Shown here: positions 30,140-39,041 of the stretch, piece after piece
How the letters are laid out: every line of letters starts with the position of its first letter
How positions within the stretch are numbered: position 1 is the stretch's first letter
From: Aquirhabdus parva
GTDB lineage: Bacteria > Pseudomonadota > Gammaproteobacteria > Pseudomonadales > Moraxellaceae
Reading direction: 5' to 3'
Length of the DNA stretch: 64,000 bases
NCBI RefSeq assembly: GCF_003351745.1
Contig: NZ_CP031222.1
Coordinates: 1,160,207 to 1,224,206, forward strand
Notes under the pieces: model-generated
Seen by the model: only the letters and a program-made list of their open reading frames with translations
Database searches by the model: none
What the model was told of the DNA's origin: nothing
Program-made: the position numbers and the translations under genes

Positions 30140-31093
30140 TTAGAGTAGCTCAAACATTGCGCTGATCGATTCTTCGTTGTTGATACGACGAATCGTTTCA
30201 GCCAGTAGGCCTGAAATGCTGATTTGGCGAACTTTGCCACATTCACGTGCTGCTTGGCTCAGTGGAATTGTATCGGTAACTACTAATTCATCAATGGGGG
30301 AGCCGTTCAAATTATCAATAGCTGCGCCTGAGAGTACCGGATGAGTACAGTAGGCGACAACACTACGCGCGCCGTGTTCTTTCAATGCGGCCGCAGCTTT
30401 ACACAAGGTACCCGCTGTATCAACCATGTCGTCAACAATGACACAATCACGACCAGACACATCACCGATGATATGCATGACTTGGGCTTCATTGGCACGG
30501 AGACGACGTTTGTCGATAATCGCCAGTTCAATATCGCCGAGTTGTTTGGCAACAGCGCGCGCACGGACCACACCGCCGATATCTGGGGAAACAACAATCA
30601 GATTACTGTTGTGTGCTTTCTTTTTCAGATCGGTGAGCAGAATCGGTGAGCCATAGATGTTGTCTACAGGAATATCAAAGAAGCCCTGAATCTGGTCTGC
30701 GTGCAGGTCTACAGTCAGTACACGGTCAATACCCACGATACTGAGCATATCCGCTACAACTTTTGCACTGATAGGTACACGTGCCGAACGCGGGCGGCGA
30801 TCTTGGCGTGCATAACCAAAGTAAGGTAAAACAGCGGTAATACGACCAGCACTTGAACGACGCAGCGCGTCGGCCATGACCAGAATTTCCATCAGGTTAT
30901 CATTGGTCGGCGCGCAGGTTGGTTGCAGAATAAAAACATCTTTACCGCGAACGTTTTCATTAATCTCAACAGCAATTTCGCCGTCAGAAAAACGATTTAC
31001 TGACGCTGCACCGAGCGGGACATGCAAATGACTAGCGACTTTCTGGGCGAGGTCAGGGTGAGCATTGCCGGCGAAGATGACGAGATTAGGCAT
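30140..31093 (-). CDS. prs: Ribose-phosphate pyrophosphokinase
   Basis: Class I PRPP synthase (317 residues) supplying PRPP for nucleotide, His, Trp and NAD synthesis. Visible motifs are [18 protein letters not shown], the flexible [16 protein letters not shown] loop, the metal-binding [18 protein letters not shown], and the PRPP loop [14 protein letters not shown]. It lies immediately downstream of the tRNA-Gln gene at 31157-31232, as in Acinetobacter-like genomes, and its product serves the purF reaction encoded in this window. Confidence 0.97.
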   Translation of the reverse strand: MPNLVIFAGNAHPDLAQKVASHLHVPLGAASVNRFSDGEIAVEINENVRGKDVFILQPTCAPTNDNLMEILVMADALRRSSAGRITAVLPYFGYARQDRRPRSARVPISAKVVADMLSIVGIDRVLTVDLHADQIQGFFDIPVDNIYGSPILLTDLKKKAHNSNLIVVSPDIGGVVRARAVAKQLGDIELAIIDKRRLRANEAQVMHIIGDVSGRDCVIVDDMVDTAGTLCKAAAALKEHGARSVVAYCTHPVLSGAAIDNLNGSPIDELVVTDTIPLSQAARECGKVRQISISGLLAETIRRINNEESISAMFELL

Positions 31094-31156
31094 AGCTCAA
31101 ACCCTTATTTGAAATCAGAAAGTGGACTAAATGATGGAATTTAAAGATATAAAATA

Positions 31157-31232
31157 TGGTAGGGGCGGCTGGACTCGAACCAACGGATGTCAGGATCAAA
31201 ACCTGATGCCTTACCAACTTGGCGACGCCCCT
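31157..31232 (-). tRNA. tRNA-Gln(UUG), copy 1
   Basis: Minus-strand cloverleaf of 76 nt with an encoded CCA. The acceptor pairs AGGGGCG with CGCCCCT. The anticodon stem TCAGG/CCTGA encloses the loop TTTTGAT, giving anticodon TTG. The T-arm is GTTCGAGTC. The gene is identical to the copy at 31469-31544. Confidence 0.96.
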
Positions 31233-31468
31233 ATAGCGGCGGCAACTATAGTGATTACATGCTGGAATGTCAAGAAATTTTCTATATCTAGAAGCGATTT
31301 CTTGGCGCATAAAGCGCGATACAAACAAGCAGTTTAGTTGCCTTTATTTTTCTTCGCTTTTTTGCAAAGCGTTCAGTTAGTGATTGATGACTTCACTAAG
31401 CTTGATCAATGTGGTCTAGACTTCTTTAACACTCAAAAGCACAGCATGAGTTAAAAGTTGTCATGTTA

Positions 31469-31544
31469 TGGTAGGGGCGGCTGGACTCGAACCAACGGAT
31501 GTCAGGATCAAAACCTGATGCCTTACCAACTTGGCGACGCCCCT
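31469..31544 (-). tRNA. tRNA-Gln(UUG), copy 2
   Basis: Exact duplicate of the tRNA at 31157-31232, including the CCA end and a few flanking bases (TATGG... and ...CCCTATA). The two are 236 bp apart on the same strand, with no gene between. Processing from a common transcript starting upstream of this copy is possible. Confidence 0.96.
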
Positions 31545-31611
31545 ATATAACATTCCCACACTTTACCGTTTTCAATGTTTGCTGTTCGGCAACCATATCG
31601 ACGGGGCGCAA

Positions 31612-32493
31612 CTATAGCAAATTTAACGCAGAATGCACAGGTGATTGCCCAATTCCTGAGCAAACGAAACCATTAAAAGGTGCCTGTTCGAGTATTTTAT
31701 CAGCAATTGAGCGAGTTGGGGTCATCATAAACACACAGGCGCCCGTTCCAGTCAGTTGCGGGGTAGATGTTAAATCTGGATTTTTCTGCTGGATACTTTC
31801 TAAAAAACAGAGCGCTTGATCAACTTCTGAATAAAGTGTGCGGACGATCCCTGCGCAATCGTTATGCAAAATGCCTGATGTGGTTAGGCCATGTCGTGAG
31901 TGCGGTACAAGATAGTCACGCATATTGATTTTTGGCGTTGCGCGCGGCAGGTTAGGATGGGTAAAAATCTCGGCCGTGCTTACCGAACAATCGGGTATCA
32001 AAACCACGAAATGCGATGGATCCAGTGGAATGGCTTGTAGTATCTCTCCAACGCCCTCAGCCCAAGCATTTTGACCACGAATAAACACCGGAACATCGGC
32101 ACCCAGTGTCAAGCCGATGGCTGCGAGTTCATCGAGACTCAGTTTGGTTTGCCATAGATGGTTGAGTGCCAGCAAAGTCGTTGCAGCATCGGAAGACCCT
32201 CCGCCTAAACCGCCGCCCATGGGCAGAATTTTTTCAAGAGTAATGATGGCACCCTCTTTACAACCCGTGACCTCTTGTAAACGTTTTGCTGCCCGAATAA
32301 TCAGGTTCTGTGAAGTGGGGAAGGGTAAATCACTAATCAACTTTAAATCATCATCCACTTCGAAACTGAGCCAGTCCATATGGTCGATGAGTTGAAATAC
32401 AGTTTGCAGCAAGTGATAGCCATCTGCACGTTGTCCGGTGATATGCAGAAAAAGATTGAGTTTTGCGGGAGCGGGTAAGCGTAATGGACTCAT
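31612..32493 (-). CDS. ispE: 4-diphosphocytidyl-2-C-methyl-D-erythritol kinase
   Basis: GHMP kinase of the non-mevalonate isoprenoid pathway, phosphorylating CDP-methylerythritol at the 2-hydroxyl. The N-terminus RLPAPAKLNLFLHITGQRADGYH is diagnostic. The ATP-binding motif is ILPMGGGLGGGSSDAAT. LTLGADVPVFIRG and the late LTGTGACVFM complete the family pattern. At 293 residues it is normal. The start overlaps the lolB stop by 4 bp, the conserved lolB-ispE pair. Confidence 0.96.
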   Translation of the reverse strand: MSPLRLPAPAKLNLFLHITGQRADGYHLLQTVFQLIDHMDWLSFEVDDDLKLISDLPFPTSQNLIIRAAKRLQEVTGCKEGAIITLEKILPMGGGLGGGSSDAATTLLALNHLWQTKLSLDELAAIGLTLGADVPVFIRGQNAWAEGVGEILQAIPLDPSHFVVLIPDCSVSTAEIFTHPNLPRATPKINMRDYLVPHSRHGLTTSGILHNDCAGIVRTLYSEVDQALCFLESIQQKNPDLTSTPQLTGTGACVFMMTPTRSIADKILEQAPFNGFVCSGIGQSPVHSALNLL

Positions 32494-33194
32494 TTCTTAG
32501 CATCCGAAGCCGCACTATCCCCTGTTGTTTCTTGATGCTGGATCGTGAGAATGACGCGATTTGATTGTGCGGTATCCGTGGGACTGACTTGATTCATCAC
32601 GAGTCGAATCGGGGTTTTAGATGTGGATTGATCGTTATAACTAAACGTCACATCCCAGCCGCCTTCATTCAAGGTTGCGAGGCGGTTTTGCGCATCTTTC
32701 GTTGATGTGCTATTGGGTTCAGCCGCTCGACCTTCAATCCAAGAAGGTAAATAAGAAATGGGCGCAAGCCATCCAGTTGCTCGCGTGAGAAGTTCTTCGG
32801 GAGTTTCCGCTTCAAGTAAACCGGTTTTGGCACTGTTCAGTGAGACTTTACCGGGAATACCTTCAATATGAGTTTGGCCTATACCGAGTGCCCCAGTGAG
32901 GTCGATGGCGAATCGGTCTCCATCCTGTGCCCATGCATAGAATGCACTGCCACTTTGTTTTGGTGTCTTTACACCAATTTTCCCAGTAATACTAAAGTGC
33001 GTTGTTGCTGAAGAGGAGGCATTATTTTCTCCACCAGTTGTCATGGCTACAGGAGATAGGGGTGTGGTTGGAATACTGGGGAGTGTAGGCACTCGCAGTG
33101 TTTGGCAGCCAGAAAGGCCGATCAACAGCGTGCAAGCAAACCAACTCGCAGGATAAAACGATTTTTTATACGACATAGTAGATATTTGATTCAT
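32490..33194 (-). CDS. lolB: Outer-membrane lipoprotein localisation factor LolB
   Basis: Lipoprotein receptor that inserts lipoproteins from LolA into the outer membrane. It has a lipobox LSGC (about 28-31), then a beta-barrel hydrophobic-pocket domain: HFSITGKIGVKTPKQSGSAFYAWAQDGDRFAIDLTG is the usual LolB opening. At 234 residues it is slightly long, with a Thr/Pro-rich linker after the lipobox. The ATG at 33176 is an alternative. It lies between the TPR gene and ispE. Confidence 0.92.
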   Translation of the reverse strand: MNQISTMSYKKSFYPASWFACTLLIGLSGCQTLRVPTLPSIPTTPLSPVAMTTGGENNASSSATTHFSITGKIGVKTPKQSGSAFYAWAQDGDRFAIDLTGALGIGQTHIEGIPGKVSLNSAKTGLLEAETPEELLTRATGWLAPISYLPSWIEGRAAEPNSTSTKDAQNRLATLNEGGWDVTFSYNDQSTSKTPIRLVMNQVSPTDTAQSNRVILTIQHQETTGDSAASDAKK

Positions 33195-33203
33195 GGATAG
33201 GTT

Positions 33204-34988
33204 TCATGACAGCGTTGAGAGATTTGTGCGTCCTCCCGAGAGTGGAGAGGCGCTGTAGATTGGTGCGTTGATATGCGGCTGAATACTGGATAAATTACTT
33301 GAAGTTGATTGACGAGCATCGGTTTGATCGTGCTTTTCGAGCTGAGTCATGATTTTAGGATTATTGGGGAAGTGTTGCTTTAGCTCGCTAATCAACTGAT
33401 TAAACTCAGCAATTTGATTGTTTTTTTCAAGCGCAGCGGCTAAATGTAGGCCGATATTGGCGCTGGGTTCAGCCGTGTATGCGGCCTTTAGAGTCGTGAT
33501 TGCAAAAGCATAGTCTTTTTGAATAAACGCAATATAGCCGAGGGTATCTAGAATTGCAGCTTGATTGGGTGCGAGTTTGTTGGCGCGTTCTGCAAAGGCA
33601 CGGGCATCTTTCAAACGACGATTTTGTTGCGCAAGCGCGAATGCAAAGGCGTTGAGATAAACAGGGTTATCAGGACTTAATGCCAGTAGTCGTTCAGACT
33701 CCCGGTCCAGCAATGCGCTTTCTTCTGGTTTGAGCATCAAAATGCGTGCATAAATTAATTCAGGCTGGTTGGGTAGCCCATTAATGGCTTCATCTAATAA
33801 TTTACGTGCTGTATCGCTCTGTCCATGCTCTTTTAGCAATTGGGCTTGTAATAGGTATAAGAAACTGGCTTGCTCGGGGTGTTCAACGCGCTCTTGGGTG
33901 AGTGCGGTGAGTTCATCGTCTAATTGATTATTTGCCACCATAATCACTGCTAACTTCTTTTGGGCCTTGCGATATAGGTCTTCGCCCTGAACTTTTTGAT
34001 AGTAACTAATGGCAACCTTGATATGGTTTTGCCGTTCAGCGGCAATGCCGAGGTAAAAGTATGCTTGATCGACGTATTGATCAATGGCAAGCAGTTGCAC
34101 AAGATAACGTTCCGCATCCAGCATGCGCTGATTATCAATGCTGACGAGTCCGGCTAAGAGCAAAATTTCCCCATCATTATTCCAGCGTCGGCTCATTTGC
34201 TTGAGGCGAGCCATCGCAAGGGTTGCTTGGTTGTTTTTGAGCAACAAGCGGACTTCAAACAGTTGCAGGCTTTTATTTTTAGGCTGACGTTTAATTTCAC
34301 TGGCTAAGAATGTACGGGCTTCTTTTAAATTATTTTGGTTCATTAAAATATTAATTTTAAGGGTGATAAAAGCTGTCACTCCTGGTTTTTTACGCAGTGC
34401 ATTGTTGACTTCAACGAGGGCTTGATCGAGTTGTCCTGCTTGGACTAATAGACCTGCTTTAAGAACCGATAATGATGGGTTGTTATATTCTTTGAGGCTT
34501 TGCAATGCGGTCAGTAGTGCGTTGCGATCTTTAGGATCATCTGGGGAAATTCCTACAACAATACGATCTAAGGCAGCGTTAGGATCGTACCTGAGAATTT
34601 TATCTAGGGTTTGGGCGGCGAGTTGGTAGTCATGGGCTTTAAGGGATAAATGCGCCATATAAAACAGTGCGGGAATATATTCTGGATCAACTTCAACCCA
34701 GTGTTTTGCAATAGCAAGTCCACCGTCGATATCATTGTCTTCCAAAGCAACAGAAAGTGCGCGCTCTAAAATCACAGGGTCAGCAGTTTGTAAGGCCTGA
34801 GCACGATATAAGACCACCCCTTTATCAGTCATCCCGCGTGCGAGAGCCAGTTCAGCTGCAAACACATCTAACAACGCTGCATGGGCAGTGTTGATGAAAA
34901 GGGCAGTAACCAATATCGATGCAATTGATGCATGAATCAAGGTTTGATGGCGGATGCAAGAAGACCTTGATGAATCAAATTGGAGCAA
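33204..34988 (-). CDS. Exported tetratricopeptide-repeat protein
   Basis: This 594-residue protein has an N-terminal signal peptide (about 16-38, ending THA) and then TPR helices along almost its whole length, for example YFYLGIAAERQNHIKVAISYYQKV and ILDTLGYIAFIQKDYAFAITTLKAAY. Such proteins are periplasmic or outer-membrane scaffolds. Homologues regularly precede lolB in Acinetobacter and Pseudomonas; a link to outer-membrane biogenesis is inferred. No ATG fits the signal peptide, so the start is a TTG at 34988 with GAGG just upstream. It is divergent from hemA. Confidence 0.85.
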   Translation of the reverse strand: MLQFDSSRSSCIRHQTLIHASIASILVTALFINTAHAALLDVFAAELALARGMTDKGVVLYRAQALQTADPVILERALSVALEDNDIDGGLAIAKHWVEVDPEYIPALFYMAHLSLKAHDYQLAAQTLDKILRYDPNAALDRIVVGISPDDPKDRNALLTALQSLKEYNNPSLSVLKAGLLVQAGQLDQALVEVNNALRKKPGVTAFITLKINILMNQNNLKEARTFLASEIKRQPKNKSLQLFEVRLLLKNNQATLAMARLKQMSRRWNNDGEILLLAGLVSIDNQRMLDAERYLVQLLAIDQYVDQAYFYLGIAAERQNHIKVAISYYQKVQGEDLYRKAQKKLAVIMVANNQLDDELTALTQERVEHPEQASFLYLLQAQLLKEHGQSDTARKLLDEAINGLPNQPELIYARILMLKPEESALLDRESERLLALSPDNPVYLNAFAFALAQQNRRLKDARAFAERANKLAPNQAAILDTLGYIAFIQKDYAFAITTLKAAYTAEPSANIGLHLAAALEKNNQIAEFNQLISELKQHFPNNPKIMTQLEKHDQTDARQSTSSNLSSIQPHINAPIYSASPLSGGRTNLSTLS

Positions 34989-35122
34989 ACGAACCTCGCC
35001 ATCCCAGTGATAAAAAAGATCTTAATATAGTTTTAAAAACAATCTTCATATGCAAAGCAACGTTTGTGTTATCGCTCCGCATATCGCACAATACCATATT
35101 TGCGAGTGGCAATCGACGCACG

Positions 35123-36397
35123 ATGGGTTTCTTTGCTTTGGGCATTAATCATACCACCGCACCTGTGGCTTTGCGTGAGAAAGTCGCGTTCGTCCCTGAA
35201 CGTCTGGACGAAGCGTTACGTCATGCCCAATCGTTAGGTTTGACGGATGATATCGTTATCGTATCCACTTGTAATCGTACGGAATTATATAGTATTACCG
35301 ACTCTCCTGATGATTTAACGGAGTGGCTGGCTCATTCTCATGGTATTTCGCCGGACGAGCTTGTTGATCATTTGTATCGGCATGGTGAGGAGGATGCATT
35401 TATTCATTTGATGCGTGTAGCCAGTGGCATCGATTCGATGGTGCTCGGTGAGCCGCAAATTCTCGGTCAAGTTAAGACTGCACTCCAATACGCGCGCGCT
35501 GCAGGGACGGTTACCCCCAAGCTTGCACGTATTTTTGAGCAAGTCTTTAATGCCGCAAAAAAAGTACGGACTGAAACAGCAATCGGTGCGCAGGCCGTCT
35601 CACTGGGCTTTGCCGTATTACAGCTTGCACGACAGGTTTTTAGTGACTTGAGTGCGACGACGGTGTTACTTGTCGCGGCAGGCGAAATGAATGCACTAGT
35701 GGGACGTCATCTGGCAGAGCATGGCGTTGGTAAGATACTCATCTGTAATCGAAGCCTTGATCGGGCAAATATTTTGGCTAACGAACTGAAAGTTCATTTG
35801 CCCGTTGAAGTTGTTCCTTTTGAGCAGTTGGAGAATGCGTTACCCCGCGCTGATATCGTGTCCAGTTCAACGGGTAGTATCCATGCTGTGATTACGATGG
35901 ATATGGTGAAACGTGCGCTTAAAGCACGACGCCATCGTCCTATGTTGATGGTGGATCTGGCGGTTCCACGAGATATTGAGCCCAATATTGCCGAACTGGA
36001 TGATGTGTACTTATACACTGTGGACAATTTACAAGGTGTGATCGAAGGTAATCTTGCTCAGCGTCGGCAAGCCGCGGTTGAAGCAGAGGTGATGGTCAGC
36101 CAGTTAGCGGCGCAGTACATGCAGGTGAATCGTGCACAGCAAGCGGGTCCTGTCATTGCACACTATCGTAGACAGATGGATGAGCTCCGCCAGCAAGAGC
36201 TGCAACGCGCGAAGCAACTGGTTGCACAAGGTGTCGCGCTTGATGAAGTATTAGATCGTCTATCTCAAGCGGTCATGGCTAAGTTGCTGCACAGACCATC
36301 ACAATTAATTAGAGAAGCCGCCACAGATGCGGACAGCGAACGTTTAACTTGGATTATAAAAGGCTTGGGGGCTGATCATGATGGGCAAAATGAGTAA
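35123..36397 (+). CDS. hemA: Glutamyl-tRNA reductase
   Basis: NADPH enzyme that reduces glutamyl-tRNA to glutamate-1-semialdehyde, the first committed step of tetrapyrrole synthesis. The start at 35123 gives MGFFALGINHTTAPVALREKV, the family N-terminus; the frame extends to 34919 without support. Landmarks are IVSTCNRTELY with the catalytic Cys, MVLGEPQILGQVK, GAQAVSLGFAVLQLARQ, the NADPH domain, and a C-terminal dimerisation helix. At 424 residues it is normal. Its end overlaps the YceI gene by 20 bp. Confidence 0.96.
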   Translation: MGFFALGINHTTAPVALREKVAFVPERLDEALRHAQSLGLTDDIVIVSTCNRTELYSITDSPDDLTEWLAHSHGISPDELVDHLYRHGEEDAFIHLMRVASGIDSMVLGEPQILGQVKTALQYARAAGTVTPKLARIFEQVFNAAKKVRTETAIGAQAVSLGFAVLQLARQVFSDLSATTVLLVAAGEMNALVGRHLAEHGVGKILICNRSLDRANILANELKVHLPVEVVPFEQLENALPRADIVSSSTGSIHAVITMDMVKRALKARRHRPMLMVDLAVPRDIEPNIAELDDVYLYTVDNLQGVIEGNLAQRRQAAVEAEVMVSQLAAQYMQVNRAQQAGPVIAHYRRQMDELRQQELQRAKQLVAQGVALDEVLDRLSQAVMAKLLHRPSQLIREAATDADSERLTWIIKGLGADHDGQNE

Positions 36398-37022
36398 TTG
36401 GGGGCAAGGTTATCGCAATGTGAGACGCTATTGTGCAGGCTCATGTTTATTGCTGATGTGTTTGGGGTATACCGATGCAGTGTTTGCAGATTGGCAGTTC
36501 GATAAAGACAAAAGCCGAATCAGTTTTTTGACGACTAAAGAAAGCTTTGCTCAGATTAAAGGCGGTTTTCATAGTTTTGATGGGCGGATTAAAGGCAGTC
36601 CTGAAGATCCTTTACATACCGCCGCAAATTTTATTATTCAAACGAGTAGTATTTCTACAGGGATAGGCATTCGGGATAGTGTATTGCGCGGTTCTGGGTT
36701 TTTTAATGTGAAAGCTTTTCCGACCATGGAATTTAAAAGTACTAAGATCACTAAGGTCGATGCGACTCATGCTACTGTGCGTGGGGATCTGACCATGCTC
36801 GGTATCACTAAACCGCTTGTTTTTGATGTGACCTTGGACAAGCCGATCACTGACACGGTGACTAAAGCAATTAAAATTAATGCTACCGCATTAGCGACGA
36901 TGAATCGTTACGATTGGGGCATGACAACTTTTGTACCTGCTGTAGGCCCTGAAATTACAGTACGGGTTGACGCGGTATTGATGAACGACGGTACTGATTC
37001 GGAAGAGAGTCCGTTGCGATAG
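36378..37022 (+). CDS. YceI family exported protein
   Basis: This 214-residue protein has a signal peptide (about 15-37, ending VFA) and a lipocalin-like YceI domain that binds polyprenyl or isoprenoid lipids in the periplasm. Features are WQFDKDKSRISFLTTKE, KAFPTMEFKSTKI, VRGDLTMLGITKPLVFDV and a C-terminal YDWGMTTFVPAVGPEITVRVDAVL. It begins inside the end of hemA with GGGGG upstream, so it is co-translated with hemA. A strong terminator follows. Confidence 0.9.
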   Translation: MMGKMSNWGQGYRNVRRYCAGSCLLLMCLGYTDAVFADWQFDKDKSRISFLTTKESFAQIKGGFHSFDGRIKGSPEDPLHTAANFIIQTSSISTGIGIRDSVLRGSGFFNVKAFPTMEFKSTKITKVDATHATVRGDLTMLGITKPLVFDVTLDKPITDTVTKAIKINATALATMNRYDWGMTTFVPAVGPEITVRVDAVLMNDGTDSEESPLR

Positions 37023-37051
37023 TCGTGTCTGTTTTGTGATTTTTAGAATTT

Positions 37052-37081
37052 AAAAAGGGCGCTGATTACTGCGCCCTTTTT
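37052..37081. terminator. Bidirectional intrinsic terminator
   Basis: The 11-bp stem AAAAAGGGCGC / GCGCCCTTTTT has an 8-nt loop. It lies between the convergent YceI gene and fpr and has A5 and T5 inside the stem ends. Confidence 0.9.
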
Positions 37082-37101
37082 ATCATGATCGTTGTAATGA
37101 C

Positions 37102-37878
37102 TTATTTTTCAACGAATGCACGTTCAATCACATAGTCACCAGGATCACCCATACGTGGAGATACCGTTAAGCCATGTTGATCAAGCATAACGGAGAGGTC
37201 GTGGAGCATCGTTGGGCTACCACACATCATCACACGATCAGTTTCTTTGTTAAAACGTGGTAATCCGATATCTTCGAACAACTTACCATTTTCAATCAAT
37301 GTGGTAATACGGCCTTGATTACGGAAGGGTTCACGTGTCACAGTTGGGTAGTAGATCAATTTGTCCTTGACCAGTTCCGCAAAGAACTCATCATTGGGCA
37401 GCACATTTTCGATTAAATCGGTGTAAGCCAGTTCGTTGACTTGACGCACGCCATGCACCAGAACGACTTTTTCAAAGCGCTCGTAAGTCTCAGGGTCACG
37501 AATCAATGACAGGAACGGTGCAAGCCCAGTCCCTGTAGAAAGCATATACAGGTTTTTACCTGGCAATAAATCATCTAATACCAGTGTACCTGTTGGTTTC
37601 TTGCTCATCAGAAGCTCATCACCCACTTTAAGATTTTGCAGGATAGAGGTCAGTGGGCCGTCTTGTACTTTAATCGAGAAAAATTCGATCTCGTCTTCGT
37701 AGTTTGCACTGGCAATTGAGTAGGCACGCAGCAAAGGTTTGCCGTTAACTTCAAGTCCAATCATCACGAATTGACCATTTTTGAAGCGTAAGCCCGCATC
37801 ACGGGTGGATTTAAAGCTGAATAACGTATCATTCCAATGATGTACATGAGTAATACGTTCTGAGTTAAATGCTGCCAT
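37102..37878 (-). CDS. fpr: Ferredoxin--NADP reductase
   Basis: FAD enzyme of 258 residues that exchanges electrons between NADPH and ferredoxin/flavodoxin. The FAD-binding RAYSIAS motif (about 57-63), the pyrophosphate and NADP-binding LSTGTGLAPFLSLIRD, and VMMCGSPTMLHDL are present. The C-terminus ends AFVEK, the signature end of the bacterial subclass. It is monocistronic and convergent to the YceI gene. Confidence 0.95.
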   Translation of the reverse strand: MAAFNSERITHVHHWNDTLFSFKSTRDAGLRFKNGQFVMIGLEVNGKPLLRAYSIASANYEDEIEFFSIKVQDGPLTSILQNLKVGDELLMSKKPTGTLVLDDLLPGKNLYMLSTGTGLAPFLSLIRDPETYERFEKVVLVHGVRQVNELAYTDLIENVLPNDEFFAELVKDKLIYYPTVTREPFRNQGRITTLIENGKLFEDIGLPRFNKETDRVMMCGSPTMLHDLSVMLDQHGLTVSPRMGDPGDYVIERAFVEK

Positions 37879-38186
37879 AATGTCTCTATCGTGTGGTCGG
37901 ATGTTGGAACAAGATTGCCAGCGTTTATGCCGGACAAATTTTATAGTCTAGTGCGGAAAGGTTTCGCTTATGCGCTATTCTACCGAAAAGTTTAAGTTGA
38001 TAAACCGATTTCATTTTATTTTAGATATAAGGAAAAGTGATGAACTTAGAGTGTTTTGTATAGAGCGACATTCTTTTGAGCACTTTTTGAGATTTTATAT
38101 GGGATTTTTTTTCCCAAATCGATGATATTAAAAGATACTAAGACGTATTTTTAAATCTTTTTTCACCTCAAGTTTTAGAGTCATTC
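37879..38186. other. Divergent intergenic region (308 bp)
   Basis: This AT-rich spacer between fpr and trmO must hold both promoters. A short GGGA-T8-CCC hairpin lies near 38100. I see no clear operator or small gene. Confidence 0.35.
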
Positions 38187-38960
38187 ATGGTTCATACCGC
38201 AAGTATTACAGTACCTATTATTGGCTATGTACACACACCTTACGTTGAGAAGTTTGGGGTTCCACGTCAACCCAACCTGGTGGATGTTGAGGGGGTGATA
38301 GAGTTTGTTGCTCCTTATGATCAGCCCGCGGCTTTCGAAGGGTTAGAAGGATTTAGCCATCTCTGGTTAATTTGGCAATTTCATCAAAATCGCGAATTAA
38401 AAAAGACTTCTGAGGATATGGGCTCTAATAGTGAGTTACATGAAACATCCGCTGCTGAGTCATTTCGGCCACAGATTCGTCCACCACGCTTAGGGGGCAA
38501 TGAAAAAATTGGTGTTTTTGCTTCACGTAGCATGTATCGACCTGCACCGCTGGGATTATCTGTGGTCCGCTTAGATCGAATAGAGGTGATTGATGGGCGT
38601 GTGCGATTGCATATCATTGGTGCGGATTTGGTCGATGGAACCCCGTTGATTGATATTAAGCCTTATGTGGCTTACAGTGATTCGATTTCCGCGGCAGTGA
38701 GTGGTTTTGCCGTAGAGGCGCCTAAACTCCATCCTGTGTATTGGACACGACTTGCACTTTGGCAAAAACATCAATTGATTTCACTTCATGTTTTAAGCAG
38801 TAATCAGTTACCCTTAATCGAACGCATTCTTGCACTTGATCCGCGTCCTGCTTATCAGTCTGATGGGCAGCGAGACTATGGAATGTCTTTTGATCAGGTG
38901 AATGTCCGCTTTGGTGTGCAATCTGATGTGATCTGGATTAAAGAGATCACGGCAAGGTAA
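38187..38960 (+). CDS. trmO: tRNA (N6-threonylcarbamoyladenosine(37)-N6)-methyltransferase TrmO
   Basis: SAM-dependent methyltransferase with the unusual TsaA beta-barrel fold, modifying t6A37 in tRNA-Thr. Motifs are IGYVHTPYVEKFGVPRQP, FEGLEGFSHLWLIWQFHQN, RPPRLGGNEKIGVFASRSMYRPAPLGLS and GADLVDGTPLIDIKPYVAYSD. At 257 residues it includes the C-terminal extension with LDPRPAYQSD found in the E. coli protein. It appears to be a single-gene unit. Confidence 0.94.
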   Translation: MVHTASITVPIIGYVHTPYVEKFGVPRQPNLVDVEGVIEFVAPYDQPAAFEGLEGFSHLWLIWQFHQNRELKKTSEDMGSNSELHETSAAESFRPQIRPPRLGGNEKIGVFASRSMYRPAPLGLSVVRLDRIEVIDGRVRLHIIGADLVDGTPLIDIKPYVAYSDSISAAVSGFAVEAPKLHPVYWTRLALWQKHQLISLHVLSSNQLPLIERILALDPRPAYQSDGQRDYGMSFDQVNVRFGVQSDVIWIKEITAR

Positions 38961-39041
38961 TTTATAGTCAGGAAGATGGATCCCAAAAGTGAGTCGTGTT
39001 GTAATTGAATCGTGTGATATGGACTTGTAGAGAGCAATGGA

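Noticed and set aside
31157-31544. The duplicated tRNA-Gln genes as attachment sites of an integrated element
   Set aside because: Only 236 bp without any gene separate them, and no integrase or foreign genes lie nearby; simple duplication explains them.
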